This document shows positions 46,958-54,575 of a DNA stretch of 64,000 nucleotides, piece by piece (position 1 is the stretch's first letter; every line of letters starts with the position of its first letter). This DNA comes from Lachnospiraceae bacterium. GTDB taxonomy: Bacteria; Bacillota; Clostridia; Lachnospirales; Lachnospiraceae. The DNA lies in NCBI GenBank assembly GCA_029054245.1, contig JAIDFQ010000042.1, positions 124,001-188,000 on the forward strand. Reading direction: 5' to 3'. Under the pieces are notes generated by a model. The model searched no databases and had not been told where the DNA came from. It saw only the letters and a program-made list of their open reading frames with translations. The position numbers were made by a program, and so were the translations under genes.

Positions 46958-47269
46958 TTATTTAAATTTAACTGCTGTTCCGTAAGCTATGACTTCGGCA
47001 GCGCCTTGCATAATCGCGGAGGAGGCATAACGGATATTGACGATTGCATCAGCTGAAAGGCGTTCCGCCTCTGCTATCATTCGCTGCGTTGCCAAATCTC
47101 TTGCTTCGTTCATCATATCGGTGTAAGCTTTTAATTCACCGCCCACAATCGTTTTGAAACTCTGGGTAATGTCCCTGCCGATATTTTTTGACTGGATGGT
47201 GCTGCCTTTAACTAGCCCCAGCATCTCAAGTTCTTTTCCGTTGATATAATCTGTGTTTACTAAAATCAT
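46958..47269 (-). CDS. YbjQ/UPF0145 family protein
   Basis: This is a 103-residue soluble protein. It has the family layout: G-L-V-K-G-S-T-I-Q-S-K-N-I-G-R-D, V-G-G-E-L-K-A-Y-T, R-M-I-A-E-A-x-x-L-x-A-D-A-I-V-N-I-R-Y and the end A-Y-G-T-A-V. UPF0145 proteins assemble into rings of unknown role. It is the last gene of a minus-strand cluster with an RHH protein and an SPFH protein, which points to a shared membrane-stress or metal function. Confidence 0.88.
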   Translation of the reverse strand: MILVNTDYINGKELEMLGLVKGSTIQSKNIGRDITQSFKTIVGGELKAYTDMMNEARDLATQRMIAEAERLSADAIVNIRYASSAIMQGAAEVIAYGTAVKFK

Positions 47270-47303
47270 TTCTTTTACTCCTTTATATTTATATATTTTA
47301 ATT

Positions 47304-47507
47304 TTATTGAATGTCTAACTCCGGCGGAATATCAAATTCGCTGGGAATCGGCTTCCCGTTCTTTTTTCTTTGCCTGACGCATTCCGTCAGTAAATATTCA
47401 ATCTGCCCATTGACGGAACGGAAATCATCTTCTGCCCATGCAGCTATGGCATCATAAAGCTTGGAAGAAAGCCGGAGAGGAACCTGTTTTTTGGTGTTGT
47501 CTGCCAT
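47304..47507 (-). CDS. Arc-like ribbon-helix-helix DNA-binding protein
   Basis: This is a 67-residue protein. [24 protein letters not shown] is the strand plus first helix of an Arc/MetJ-type ribbon-helix-helix fold, and [12 protein letters not shown] the second helix. It is likely a dimeric transcription factor. It starts one base after the SPFH stop, and the promoter of that operon contains palindromic repeats that could be its autoregulatory operator. Confidence 0.8.
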   Translation of the reverse strand: MADNTKKQVPLRLSSKLYDAIAAWAEDDFRSVNGQIEYLLTECVRQRKKNGKPIPSEFDIPPELDIQ

Positions 47508-47508
47508 A

Positions 47509-48531
47509 TTAATACAGGCTTCCTGAGTTTACAATGGGCTGGGCATCCCGGTTTCCGCATAGAACCACCAGTAAATTGGATACCATGGCGGCTTTCCTCT
47601 CCTCGTCCAACGTGACGACTTCATTTTCACTGAGCCGTTCAAGCGCCATTTCCACCATACCCACAGCGCCGTCTACAATCATCTTTCTGGCATCGATGAT
47701 GGCGGATGCCTGCTGACGCTGCAGCATAACGGCCGCGATTTCCGGTGCATAGGCAAGATAAGTGATTCTGGCTTCGATGATTTCAAGACCTGCATCGTTT
47801 ACCTTTTTCTGGATTTCAGACCGGATCCTTTCTGCTACAATTTCGCTGGAACCGCGCAGGGAACCCTCATCTGCAATACCGTCACCGGTGGTATCTACGT
47901 TGGGAGCCACATCGTAAGGATACATCCTTACAATGTCTCTAAGTGCGCTGTCACACTGTAAAGACAGGTATTCCTTGTAATTATCCACGTTAAAAACTGC
48001 TTTTGCAGTATCTACCACCTTCCACATCACCGCAATGCCGATTTCCACGGGATTTCCCAGACAATCGTTGATTTTCTGGCGGTTGTTGTTCAAAGTCATG
48101 ACTTTGAGGGAGATTTTTTTGTTTAGGGATTCTATCTGTGAAGCGTTGCCTTCCGTGCCAATGGTAAGTGTGCCGAGAAGGTTCTTCTCGTTTACATCAC
48201 CGCTCTGATTCAGTTTCGTTTTTGCTGCAGGATTAAAGCCCGAACAGAATGGATTAATGAAATAAAAGCCTGCATCTTTTAAGGTTCCCACGTATTCTCC
48301 AAAGAGTGTAAGTACGAGTGCTTCCTGAGGCTTTATGACCTTTAATCCGCAGAAGGGAATCCACCCCAGCGCCGTATATAGAATACCTATAATGAGCAGG
48401 ATGGGATTTTGGAAAGCGTTAATCAAAAATCCGCCCGCGATAATGAATGCAATCCCAATCACGTATAAAAGTGTAAAAAGAAATAACATTGCCATACCAT
48501 TTTTTTTGTTGTCGAGAATTTTTTCTTCCAT
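47509..48531 (-). CDS. SPFH/Band 7 domain membrane protein
   Basis: This is a 340-residue protein with two N-terminal hydrophobic helices (about 15-35 and 43-60), then a Band 7 domain starting [16 protein letters not shown]. Later features are [12 protein letters not shown] and an alpha-helical [10 protein letters not shown] region. SPFH proteins form membrane rings and scaffolds. An inserted E-x-x-x-x-D-T-T-G-D-G-I segment is unusual but seems family-typical. GAAGGAG precedes the ATG. It heads the SPFH-RHH-YbjQ cluster. Confidence 0.87.
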   Translation of the reverse strand: MEEKILDNKKNGMAMLFLFTLLYVIGIAFIIAGGFLINAFQNPILLIIGILYTALGWIPFCGLKVIKPQEALVLTLFGEYVGTLKDAGFYFINPFCSGFNPAAKTKLNQSGDVNEKNLLGTLTIGTEGNASQIESLNKKISLKVMTLNNNRQKINDCLGNPVEIGIAVMWKVVDTAKAVFNVDNYKEYLSLQCDSALRDIVRMYPYDVAPNVDTTGDGIADEGSLRGSSEIVAERIRSEIQKKVNDAGLEIIEARITYLAYAPEIAAVMLQRQQASAIIDARKMIVDGAVGMVEMALERLSENEVVTLDEERKAAMVSNLLVVLCGNRDAQPIVNSGSLY

Positions 48532-48562
48532 AGTGTAATATCTCCTTCTTATTGATATTTGA

Positions 48563-48591
48563 ATGATATCATTTTGATATCAAAATGTCAA
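48563..48591 (-). promoter_or_regulatory. Promoter with an 18-bp palindromic operator in its spacer
   Basis: On the minus strand, TTGACA (48586-48591) and TATCAT (48563-48568) are separated by 17 bases. The perfect palindrome CATTTTGATATCAAAATG occupies 48570-48587 and a second, AATGATATCATT, occupies 48562-48573. GATAT recurs at 48554, 48565 and 48576, exactly 11 bp apart. This geometry predicts a repressor that blocks polymerase. Confidence 0.7.
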
Positions 48592-48740
48592 TGGCATTTC
48601 TTTATGACATTTTTTAACTTTTCATCTTGTGGCGGATTAGGTATAATGCAAATCAGAGAAAAATTGTTTAGAGAAAATGTAATAGTTAAGCTGATAGCTG
48701 AATTGTTACGACTAATATCAATGTGAAAAGGAGAGAACAG

Positions 48741-49700
48741 ATGAAGATTGTCGTTTTGGAAAGAAACAGTGTAGGTCAGGATGTTTCGATGGATGCCATT
48801 GGGGAGTTGGGGGAGATGACAGTCTATCCAAATACCACGGCAGAAGATGTTAAGGAAAAGATAACGGATGCAGAAATCATAGTTGCCAATAAAGCGCCTT
48901 TAAATGAAGATACTTTGAAGGGTGCCGGGCAGGTGAAGCTGATTTGTGAGTTTGCTACCGGTTATGATAATGTGGATTTGGAGTATTGTAAGAGTAGGGG
49001 GATCAAGGTGGCAAATGTCGTGAATTATTCCACAGATGCTGTGTCGCAGCATACCTTTGCGCTTTGCTTTTATGTTCTTGAAAAACTTCGTCATTATGAT
49101 GAGTATGTTAAATCAGGTGCATATGCGGCACAGGACCGTTTTTCAAACTTTGACCTTCCTTTTACAGAGCTGGCAGGAAAAACATGGGGAATCGTGGGTA
49201 TGGGTAATATCGGTAAAAAGGTGGCGCAGATAGCAGAAGCGTTTGGATGTAAAGTCATCTTTTATTCTGCCTCCGGCAACAGTACCTGTACGGCTTATGA
49301 GAGAGTTGAATTTGATACATTGCTTGCAGAATCGGATTTCTTATCTCTTCATTGTCCGCTGAGTGATAAGACGAGGAATCTGATCAATCTGGATGCGTTA
49401 AAGAAGATGAAGAAAAGTGCAATTTTGATCAATGTGGCAAGGGGACCGGTAGTGAATGATGAAGACTTATACACGGCGCTGACACAAGAGTATATTGCAG
49501 GAGCCGGTTTGGATGTGACCAGTACAGAGCCTATGAGGGACAGCAATCCTTTAAGCAAAATCATGGACAGTAATAAATTGATTATCACTCCTCATCTTGC
49601 TTGGGCGAGCAACGAGGCAAGAAATAGATGTGTTTTTGAAACCTGCAAAAATATTGAAGCCTTCTTAAGAGGGGAGGACAGAAACATTGTAAATGCCTGA
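48741..49700 (+). CDS. D-isomer 2-hydroxyacid dehydrogenase (glycerate dehydrogenase-like)
   Basis: This is a 319-residue NAD-dependent dehydrogenase. The start at 48741 follows AAAGGAGAGA; the GTG at 48723 overlaps this site. The NAD-binding motif is G-I-V-G-M-G-N-I-G-K-K-V-A near residue 149. The catalytic Arg is in N-V-A-R-G-P-V-V, the Glu in S-T-E-P-M-R, and the His in I-T-P-H-L-A-W-A-S. The probable reaction is hydroxypyruvate or 2-oxoacid reduction. It is transcribed alone on the plus strand. Confidence 0.9.
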   Translation: MKIVVLERNSVGQDVSMDAIGELGEMTVYPNTTAEDVKEKITDAEIIVANKAPLNEDTLKGAGQVKLICEFATGYDNVDLEYCKSRGIKVANVVNYSTDAVSQHTFALCFYVLEKLRHYDEYVKSGAYAAQDRFSNFDLPFTELAGKTWGIVGMGNIGKKVAQIAEAFGCKVIFYSASGNSTCTAYERVEFDTLLAESDFLSLHCPLSDKTRNLINLDALKKMKKSAILINVARGPVVNDEDLYTALTQEYIAGAGLDVTSTEPMRDSNPLSKIMDSNKLIITPHLAWASNEARNRCVFETCKNIEAFLRGEDRNIVNA

Positions 49701-49781
49701 TTGTAGATGAATCATCGTAAATGTCTCATCGTAGATGATTGATTTCTCAAATCAGACAGCGTTGGTTTTTGTCCAAGATAG

Positions 49782-50648
49782 TTATTTGCGTTTCTTATAT
49801 TCATTCCTGTGCTGGATGGGGGTCTTCCCGGTAGCTTTTTTGAATACTTGGGAAAAATAGGATTGGGAAGAAAAGCCCAGCATGGTTGAAATCTGCGCAA
49901 TGGAATGCGTTGTGGACTCTAGGAGGGACTTTCCTTCTTGGATTCTCTTCTTTAGAAGATAGTTGATGGGGGAAAGACCTGTATATTTGGTAAAAGCATG
50001 TGCCATATAAAATTTGTTCATGTGGGTGAGAGAAGCCAGCGTGTCCAGCGTGATATTTTCTGAGTAGTTTGCATCCAGATAGTTTTTAATCTGGGTGCAT
50101 TCTCTGTTTAAAATCGAATTGTTGCTTTGGATTACAGACAGATTGTCATTTCTGAGCATGCAGATTAAGAGCACCTCCAGCAGATTCTGACAGACATTCT
50201 CATAATTTTCTTCCTTTCGGGAAATTTCTTCCAGCATAATATTCAAATAAGCATAGACATTGGAACTTTGTATATTATATTTATAAACACTGCCAAGGGC
50301 AGTCTGCATAGAAATGCCGTCCTGGGCGGAGGCAATGTTTTCAAATGAAAAAGAAAGACCTTCTATTCCGAGCACAATATATTCAAGAGGTGTAGTGTGC
50401 AGGGACTTTTCGGTATGCTGAACATGAGGGTTAATAATTACCATGTCATTTTTTCCTACAGGAAATTCGGAACCTTCCGCAATAAAAGAACCGCTTCCAT
50501 TCACAACGAAGAACAGTTCGCTAAATGGATGGGAATGAAGAATGCTCTGCCAGTCATTTTCATACTTTGAAGTTGAAACGTATAAAAGCTTAGAACGTTC
50601 TGAGTAGGAAAGTTTGTTATTTTCTATACGGTGTCTGGTATTTCCCAT
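49782..50648 (-). CDS. AraC-family transcriptional regulator
   Basis: This is a 288-residue regulator, with the start at 50648 because GGAG lies 7 bases before that ATG. An N-terminal cupin (H-S-H-P-F-S-E-L-F-F-V-V-N-G near residue 40) is followed by a C-terminal double helix-turn-helix (I-T-L-D-T-L-A-S-L and I-A-Q-I-S-T-M-L-G-F-S-S-Q-S-Y-F-S-Q-V-F-K-K). It is divergent from the lacto-N-biose operon across an AT-rich region and is its likely sugar-responsive activator. Confidence 0.9.
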   Translation of the reverse strand: MGNTRHRIENNKLSYSERSKLLYVSTSKYENDWQSILHSHPFSELFFVVNGSGSFIAEGSEFPVGKNDMVIINPHVQHTEKSLHTTPLEYIVLGIEGLSFSFENIASAQDGISMQTALGSVYKYNIQSSNVYAYLNIMLEEISRKEENYENVCQNLLEVLLICMLRNDNLSVIQSNNSILNRECTQIKNYLDANYSENITLDTLASLTHMNKFYMAHAFTKYTGLSPINYLLKKRIQEGKSLLESTTHSIAQISTMLGFSSQSYFSQVFKKATGKTPIQHRNEYKKRK

Positions 50649-50660
50649 TGTTTTCTCCAT

Positions 50661-50975
50661 TTCTGTGCAAAAGAGTTATAGTAAAAAATGTGGCTTAAAT
50701 AATATATCAGAATTTATATATTTTGTCCATGGTTTTAAATGTATTAAAAAGAATAAAAAATCATATAAAGATATATAGTTAAAAAACAAACCACAATATA
50801 TAGAAATGACATATAAAAAACTTGTTGTCATTACAAATTATAATTCATTATGAATAAAAAATACAAAAATATTAAAAATGAAATGTGCAAATTATCAAAT
50901 ATAAAGAAAAAACATGAAAAATTTAAATAAAATTGCATAAAAGCAAGATATATAAAATATCTAGCAACAATAAGA
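50661..50975. other. AT-rich divergent intergenic region
   Basis: About 315 bases, more than 75 percent A+T, lie between the AraC gene and the promoter of the transporter operon. No ORF is supported. Several short A and T tracts and TATA-like steps may bend DNA and hold regulator sites, but I cannot define an operator. Confidence 0.5.
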
Positions 50976-51004
50976 TTGATTAATAAAAAAATCTTTAATA
51001 TACT
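50976..51004 (+). promoter_or_regulatory. Predicted promoter of the lacto-N-biose operon
   Basis: TTGATT (50976-50981) and TATACT (50999-51004) are separated by 17 bases. The transporter start codon lies about 70 bases downstream. Confidence 0.6.
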
Positions 51005-51072
51005 TAAACTATCTTTAGAAGTAGAACCGATCAAAATAAGTGCTTGGCACAAATTTTAAGGAGGAATTTATT

Positions 51073-52473
51073 ATGAAAGTGAAAAAAGTGATTTCAGCAT
51101 TGCTTGTGACGACCATGACAGCAGCACTGCTGGCAGGATGCGGCGGATCAGGCGGCGGTGCAGAAGCTCCGGCACCCGCAACAGAAGATTCAGCACAGGC
51201 AGAAGCGCCTGCTCCTGCAGATTCAGAAGAAGCGCCGGAAGTGGAAGAGCAAGTGCTTAAGGTAGCAGCTTTTGAAGGCGGTTACGGCGCAGATATGTGG
51301 TCAGAGGTTGTGGCGGCTTTTGAAGCATCCCATCCCGGTGTAACGGTAGAACTTACCATCGACAAGAAGCTGGAAGACGTAATCAGCCCCAGCATGAAGG
51401 CAGGCGATTATCCGGATGTTGTACATCTTGCTACAGGACGTGAAGCAGCCCTGACAGAAACATTGACGAAAGAAAATGCACTGCTTCCTCTGACAGATGT
51501 ACTTGAGATGACAGTACCTGGCGAAGATGTAAAAGTAAAAGACAAAATCATTCCTGGTTTCCTTGATACATTGGCAACCAATCCTTACGGGGATGGCGTG
51601 ACCTACTACGCGCCTATGTTCTACAGCCCTTGCGGTTTGTTCTACAATGCAGGATTGTTTAAAGAAAAAGGTTGGGATGTACCTACTACATGGAGTGAAA
51701 TGTGGGCTTTAGGCGATACGGCAGCAGCAGACGGTATTGCACTGTTTACATATCCTACAACTGGATATTTTGATGCATTCACCTATGCAGCGCTGGCTTC
51801 AGCAGGAGGATCAGATTTCTTTGACAGCTGTATGACATACGAAGATGGTATCTGGGAAAGCGCAGACGCAACCAAGGTATTTGAACTGGTTGGCACACTG
51901 GCTGGATATACAGAGGCAACTACCGTAGCAAACGCAAACAATGATAACTTTACAAAGAATCAGCAGCTGATTCTTGACAACAAAGCAATCTTCTGCCCGA
52001 ACGGCACATGGCTGCCTGGCGAGATGGCAGATGCACCCAGAGCAGACGGCTTTGAGTGGGGCTTCATGGCACTTCCCGCAGTGAACGATGGCGGAGCAGG
52101 CTGTTCCTTCTGCTGGTTTGAACAGATGTGGATTCCTGCAGCAGCACAGAATCAGGATATGGCAAAAGAATTTGTAGCATATATGTATTCAGATGAAGCA
52201 GCACAGATTTTTGCAAAATCTACAGCAATTCAGCCGATTGCTGGCGTCAGCGATTATCTTGAAGGCGACAACAAGATGTTCTACAGCATCTATGACAACG
52301 GCGCAACCGCAGTTATGGGTGGATTTGCAGCTACCGCACCGGTAGAAGGCGTTAACATGCTGGATACTTTATGTGGAACAGTCAACAGTATCGTAAGTGG
52401 TGATAAGACTGTTGCTCAATGGCAGGCAGCTGTGGAAGAAGCAAGTGATAAATTAAGAGCGGCAATGGAATAA
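51073..52473 (+). CDS. Carbohydrate ABC substrate-binding lipoprotein, probable GNB/LNB
   Basis: This is a 466-residue lipoprotein starting at 51073 after AAGGAGGAATTT. The signal ends in L-L-A-G-C23, then an Ala/Pro/Glu-rich linker to about residue 60. The binding domain has the family 1 layout (L-K-V-A-A-F-E-G-G-Y, F-Y-S-P-C-G-L-F-Y-N-A-G-L-F, and G-T-W-L-P-G). It resembles the N-acetylglucosamine/chitobiose-type group. Together with the GH112 phosphorylase downstream, it likely captures galacto-N-biose and lacto-N-biose. It is the first gene of the operon and is followed by a hairpin terminator. Confidence 0.85.
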   Translation: MKVKKVISALLVTTMTAALLAGCGGSGGGAEAPAPATEDSAQAEAPAPADSEEAPEVEEQVLKVAAFEGGYGADMWSEVVAAFEASHPGVTVELTIDKKLEDVISPSMKAGDYPDVVHLATGREAALTETLTKENALLPLTDVLEMTVPGEDVKVKDKIIPGFLDTLATNPYGDGVTYYAPMFYSPCGLFYNAGLFKEKGWDVPTTWSEMWALGDTAAADGIALFTYPTTGYFDAFTYAALASAGGSDFFDSCMTYEDGIWESADATKVFELVGTLAGYTEATTVANANNDNFTKNQQLILDNKAIFCPNGTWLPGEMADAPRADGFEWGFMALPAVNDGGAGCSFCWFEQMWIPAAAQNQDMAKEFVAYMYSDEAAQIFAKSTAIQPIAGVSDYLEGDNKMFYSIYDNGATAVMGGFAATAPVEGVNMLDTLCGTVNSIVSGDKTVAQWQAAVEEASDKLRAAME

Positions 52474-52484
52474 GAGTTTAAGGG

Positions 52485-52521
52485 GTGCTCCAGAGGTTTC
52501 CGCCTTTGGAGCGCTTTTTTT
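52485..52521 (+). terminator. Intra-operon hairpin terminator after the binding protein
   Basis: GTGCTCCAGAGG (52485-52496) pairs with CCTTTGGAGCGC (52503-52514), 12 bp with two G-T pairs, followed by seven T residues. Partial termination here would make more binding protein than permease. Confidence 0.8.
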
Positions 52522-52580
52522 AACCTAAGGATGACCCGTAAAGTGCGGCATCCGCTGTTGTAGGAAACGGAGGTATGAAT

Positions 52581-53474
52581 GTGAAAAAGGGCAGAGCAAG
52601 AAGCGTTTTCATTGGGGTATGTGTAACACCGGCGGTTATTTTATTTATCATCTTTATGCTGATTCCAACCTTTAATGTATTTAAGATGTCGCTTTACAAA
52701 TGGGGAGGATATTCCAATACGAAGGAATTTGTGGGACTAAATAACTTTAAGATCTTGATGGAGGATATGAACTTTTTCCGTTCTTTCCAAAATACGGTTC
52801 TATTGATTGTCTGTGTTACGATTGTAACAATGGCGCTTTCTTTGATATTTGCAGCGATTTTATCAAGAGAAGAAATCAAGGGACAGAACTTTTACAGAAT
52901 TATATTTTATATTCCCAATATTCTGTCGGTAGTGGTTATTTCAGCAATTTTTTCAGCAATCTATGATCCCAACAATGGTCTTTTAAACAGCATTATCGGA
53001 ATCTTCAGAGGAAGCGATAAGACACCGATCCTCTGGCTGGGGGATCAGAAGTTGGTCATTTACAGTCTTGTGATCGCCATGATCTGGCAGGCAATCGGCT
53101 ATTACATGGTCATGTATATGGCAAGTATGGCGAGCGTGCCGGAAAGTCTTTATGAATCGGCGAATTTGGAGGGAGCCGGACGGATTCAGCAATTCTTTTC
53201 CATAACCCTTCCGCTGATTTGGACCAATGTGAGAACGACATTGACGTTCTTTGTCATTAGTTCCATTAATTTAAGTTTCCTGTTTGTAAAAGCGCTGACA
53301 AGCGGAGGACCGGATGGGGCTACGGAAGTATTTTTAAGTTATATGTATAAGCAGGCATATACAAATTCATCATACGGATATGGTATGGCGATTGGTGTTG
53401 TCGTATTTTTATTCTCTTTTGGTTTGTCTGCCGTTGTCAATTTTGCCACCAAACGAGAGCCATTGGAATTTTAA
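52581..53474 (+). CDS. Carbohydrate ABC permease, first (UgpA/NgcF type)
   Basis: This is a 297-residue protein. GTG 52581 is preferred because GGAGG lies 7 bases before it; ATG 52575 is only 1 base from it. Six hydrophobic segments and the EAA loop Y-E-S-A-N-L-E-G-A-G-R-I-Q are visible near residue 190-202. It has the T-S-G-G-P-D-G-A-T-E-V motif of this half of CUT1 transporters. It pairs with the following permease. Confidence 0.88.
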   Translation: MKKGRARSVFIGVCVTPAVILFIIFMLIPTFNVFKMSLYKWGGYSNTKEFVGLNNFKILMEDMNFFRSFQNTVLLIVCVTIVTMALSLIFAAILSREEIKGQNFYRIIFYIPNILSVVVISAIFSAIYDPNNGLLNSIIGIFRGSDKTPILWLGDQKLVIYSLVIAMIWQAIGYYMVMYMASMASVPESLYESANLEGAGRIQQFFSITLPLIWTNVRTTLTFFVISSINLSFLFVKALTSGGPDGATEVFLSYMYKQAYTNSSYGYGMAIGVVVFLFSFGLSAVVNFATKREPLEF

Positions 53475-53486
53475 GGAGGGGTGCAC

Positions 53487-54368
53487 ATGAAAAAGAGAAA
53501 AGAAATGAGCTTTGACGCTTTGTATAAACTTTTTATCTATGTTGCCCTGATTACGCTTGCAGTTAGCATCATTGTTCCGGTAGGATGGGTATTCCTTGCA
53601 TCTATAAAGGAAAATTCGGAATTTTATGGTAATCCATGGACGATGCCGAAGGGCATCTATTTTCAGAACTTTATCGATGCCTTTGAAAAAGCAAAAATGG
53701 GCGAGTACTTTATGAATTCTGTCCTGGTGACAGCTCTGGCGCTTGCCATACTGCTGGTGGTGGCATTGCCTGCTGCTTACGTGCTTGCAAGATATAAGTT
53801 TAGGGGGAGCCGGCTCATTAATGTGATGTTCATGGGCGGATTATTTATCAACGTGAACTACATTGTAGTGCCTATTTTCTTGATGTTCGTGGATGCGGAT
53901 AAGTTCTTAAAGAGCCTTGGGGGAGATGGATTTTTCCTGAACAATCTTTTGGTGGTGGCGTTGGTGTATGCATCCACTGCATTGCCGTTTACTATTTACC
54001 TATTGTCTGGCTTTTTCGTTACGATACCGAGAGACTATGAAGAGGCGGCGTATGTGGACGGAAGCGGTTACTTCAGGACTATGGTTAAGATCATGATGCC
54101 CATGGCGCTGCCAAGTATCATTACGGTTATCTTGTTTAATTTCCTGTCCTTCTGGAATGAATATATTATTTCCATGACTTTGCTTACAAAGGATGCCAAG
54201 ACCCTTCCGGTAGGTCTTATGCAGCTTATGCAGGCGCAGAAGGCGGCGGCAAATTACGGGCAGCTTTATGCAGGTCTGGTAATCGTAATGCTTCCTACCT
54301 TGATTTTGTACATTATGGTTCAGAAGAAGCTGACTCAGGGTATGAGCCTTGGCGGATTGAAAGGTTAA
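53487..54368 (+). CDS. Carbohydrate ABC permease, second (UgpE/NgcG type)
   Basis: This is a 293-residue protein starting at 53487, 7 bases after GGAGG. It has six membrane segments and the EAA loop Y-E-E-A-A-Y-V-D-G-S-G near residue 190, followed by M-P-M-A-L-P-S-I. It is the partner of the first permease for the GNB/LNB transporter. No dedicated ATPase is in the operon. Confidence 0.88.
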   Translation: MKKRKEMSFDALYKLFIYVALITLAVSIIVPVGWVFLASIKENSEFYGNPWTMPKGIYFQNFIDAFEKAKMGEYFMNSVLVTALALAILLVVALPAAYVLARYKFRGSRLINVMFMGGLFINVNYIVVPIFLMFVDADKFLKSLGGDGFFLNNLLVVALVYASTALPFTIYLLSGFFVTIPRDYEEAAYVDGSGYFRTMVKIMMPMALPSIITVILFNFLSFWNEYIISMTLLTKDAKTLPVGLMQLMQAQKAAANYGQLYAGLVIVMLPTLILYIMVQKKLTQGMSLGGLKG

Positions 54369-54381
54369 AGGAGGAAATGCT

Positions 54382-54546
54382 ATGAAATGGATCATCAGAT
54401 TGGTATATATCATTGTTTTTATTGGCAGTATGGCGCTTATTGTAACAGGGCAGCGCAATATCGGTCCCGCAGGGCTTTTGCTCATGTTGGCAGGGCTTGC
54501 AGGAATATTGATACTCCTTTATCTATATAATAAGAAATTTCAATGA
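54382..54546 (+). CDS. 54-residue two-helix membrane protein (DUF6903-like)
   Basis: This short frame begins 5 bases after an AAAGGAGG site and ends with TGA at 54544-54546. It has two hydrophobic helices, W-I-I-R-L-V-Y-I-I-V-F-I-G and G-L-L-L-M-L-A-G-L-A-G-I-L, around a G-Q-R-N-I-G-P loop and a charged tail. It lies between the permeases and the phosphorylase gene, in the same transcript. I recall similarly sized proteins beside sugar ABC permeases in Lachnospiraceae. It may be a small transporter partner. Confidence 0.65.
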   Translation: MKWIIRLVYIIVFIGSMALIVTGQRNIGPAGLLLMLAGLAGILILLYLYNKKFQ

Positions 54547-54575
54547 TTATCAAGCGAAAGAATGGAGGAATGGAT

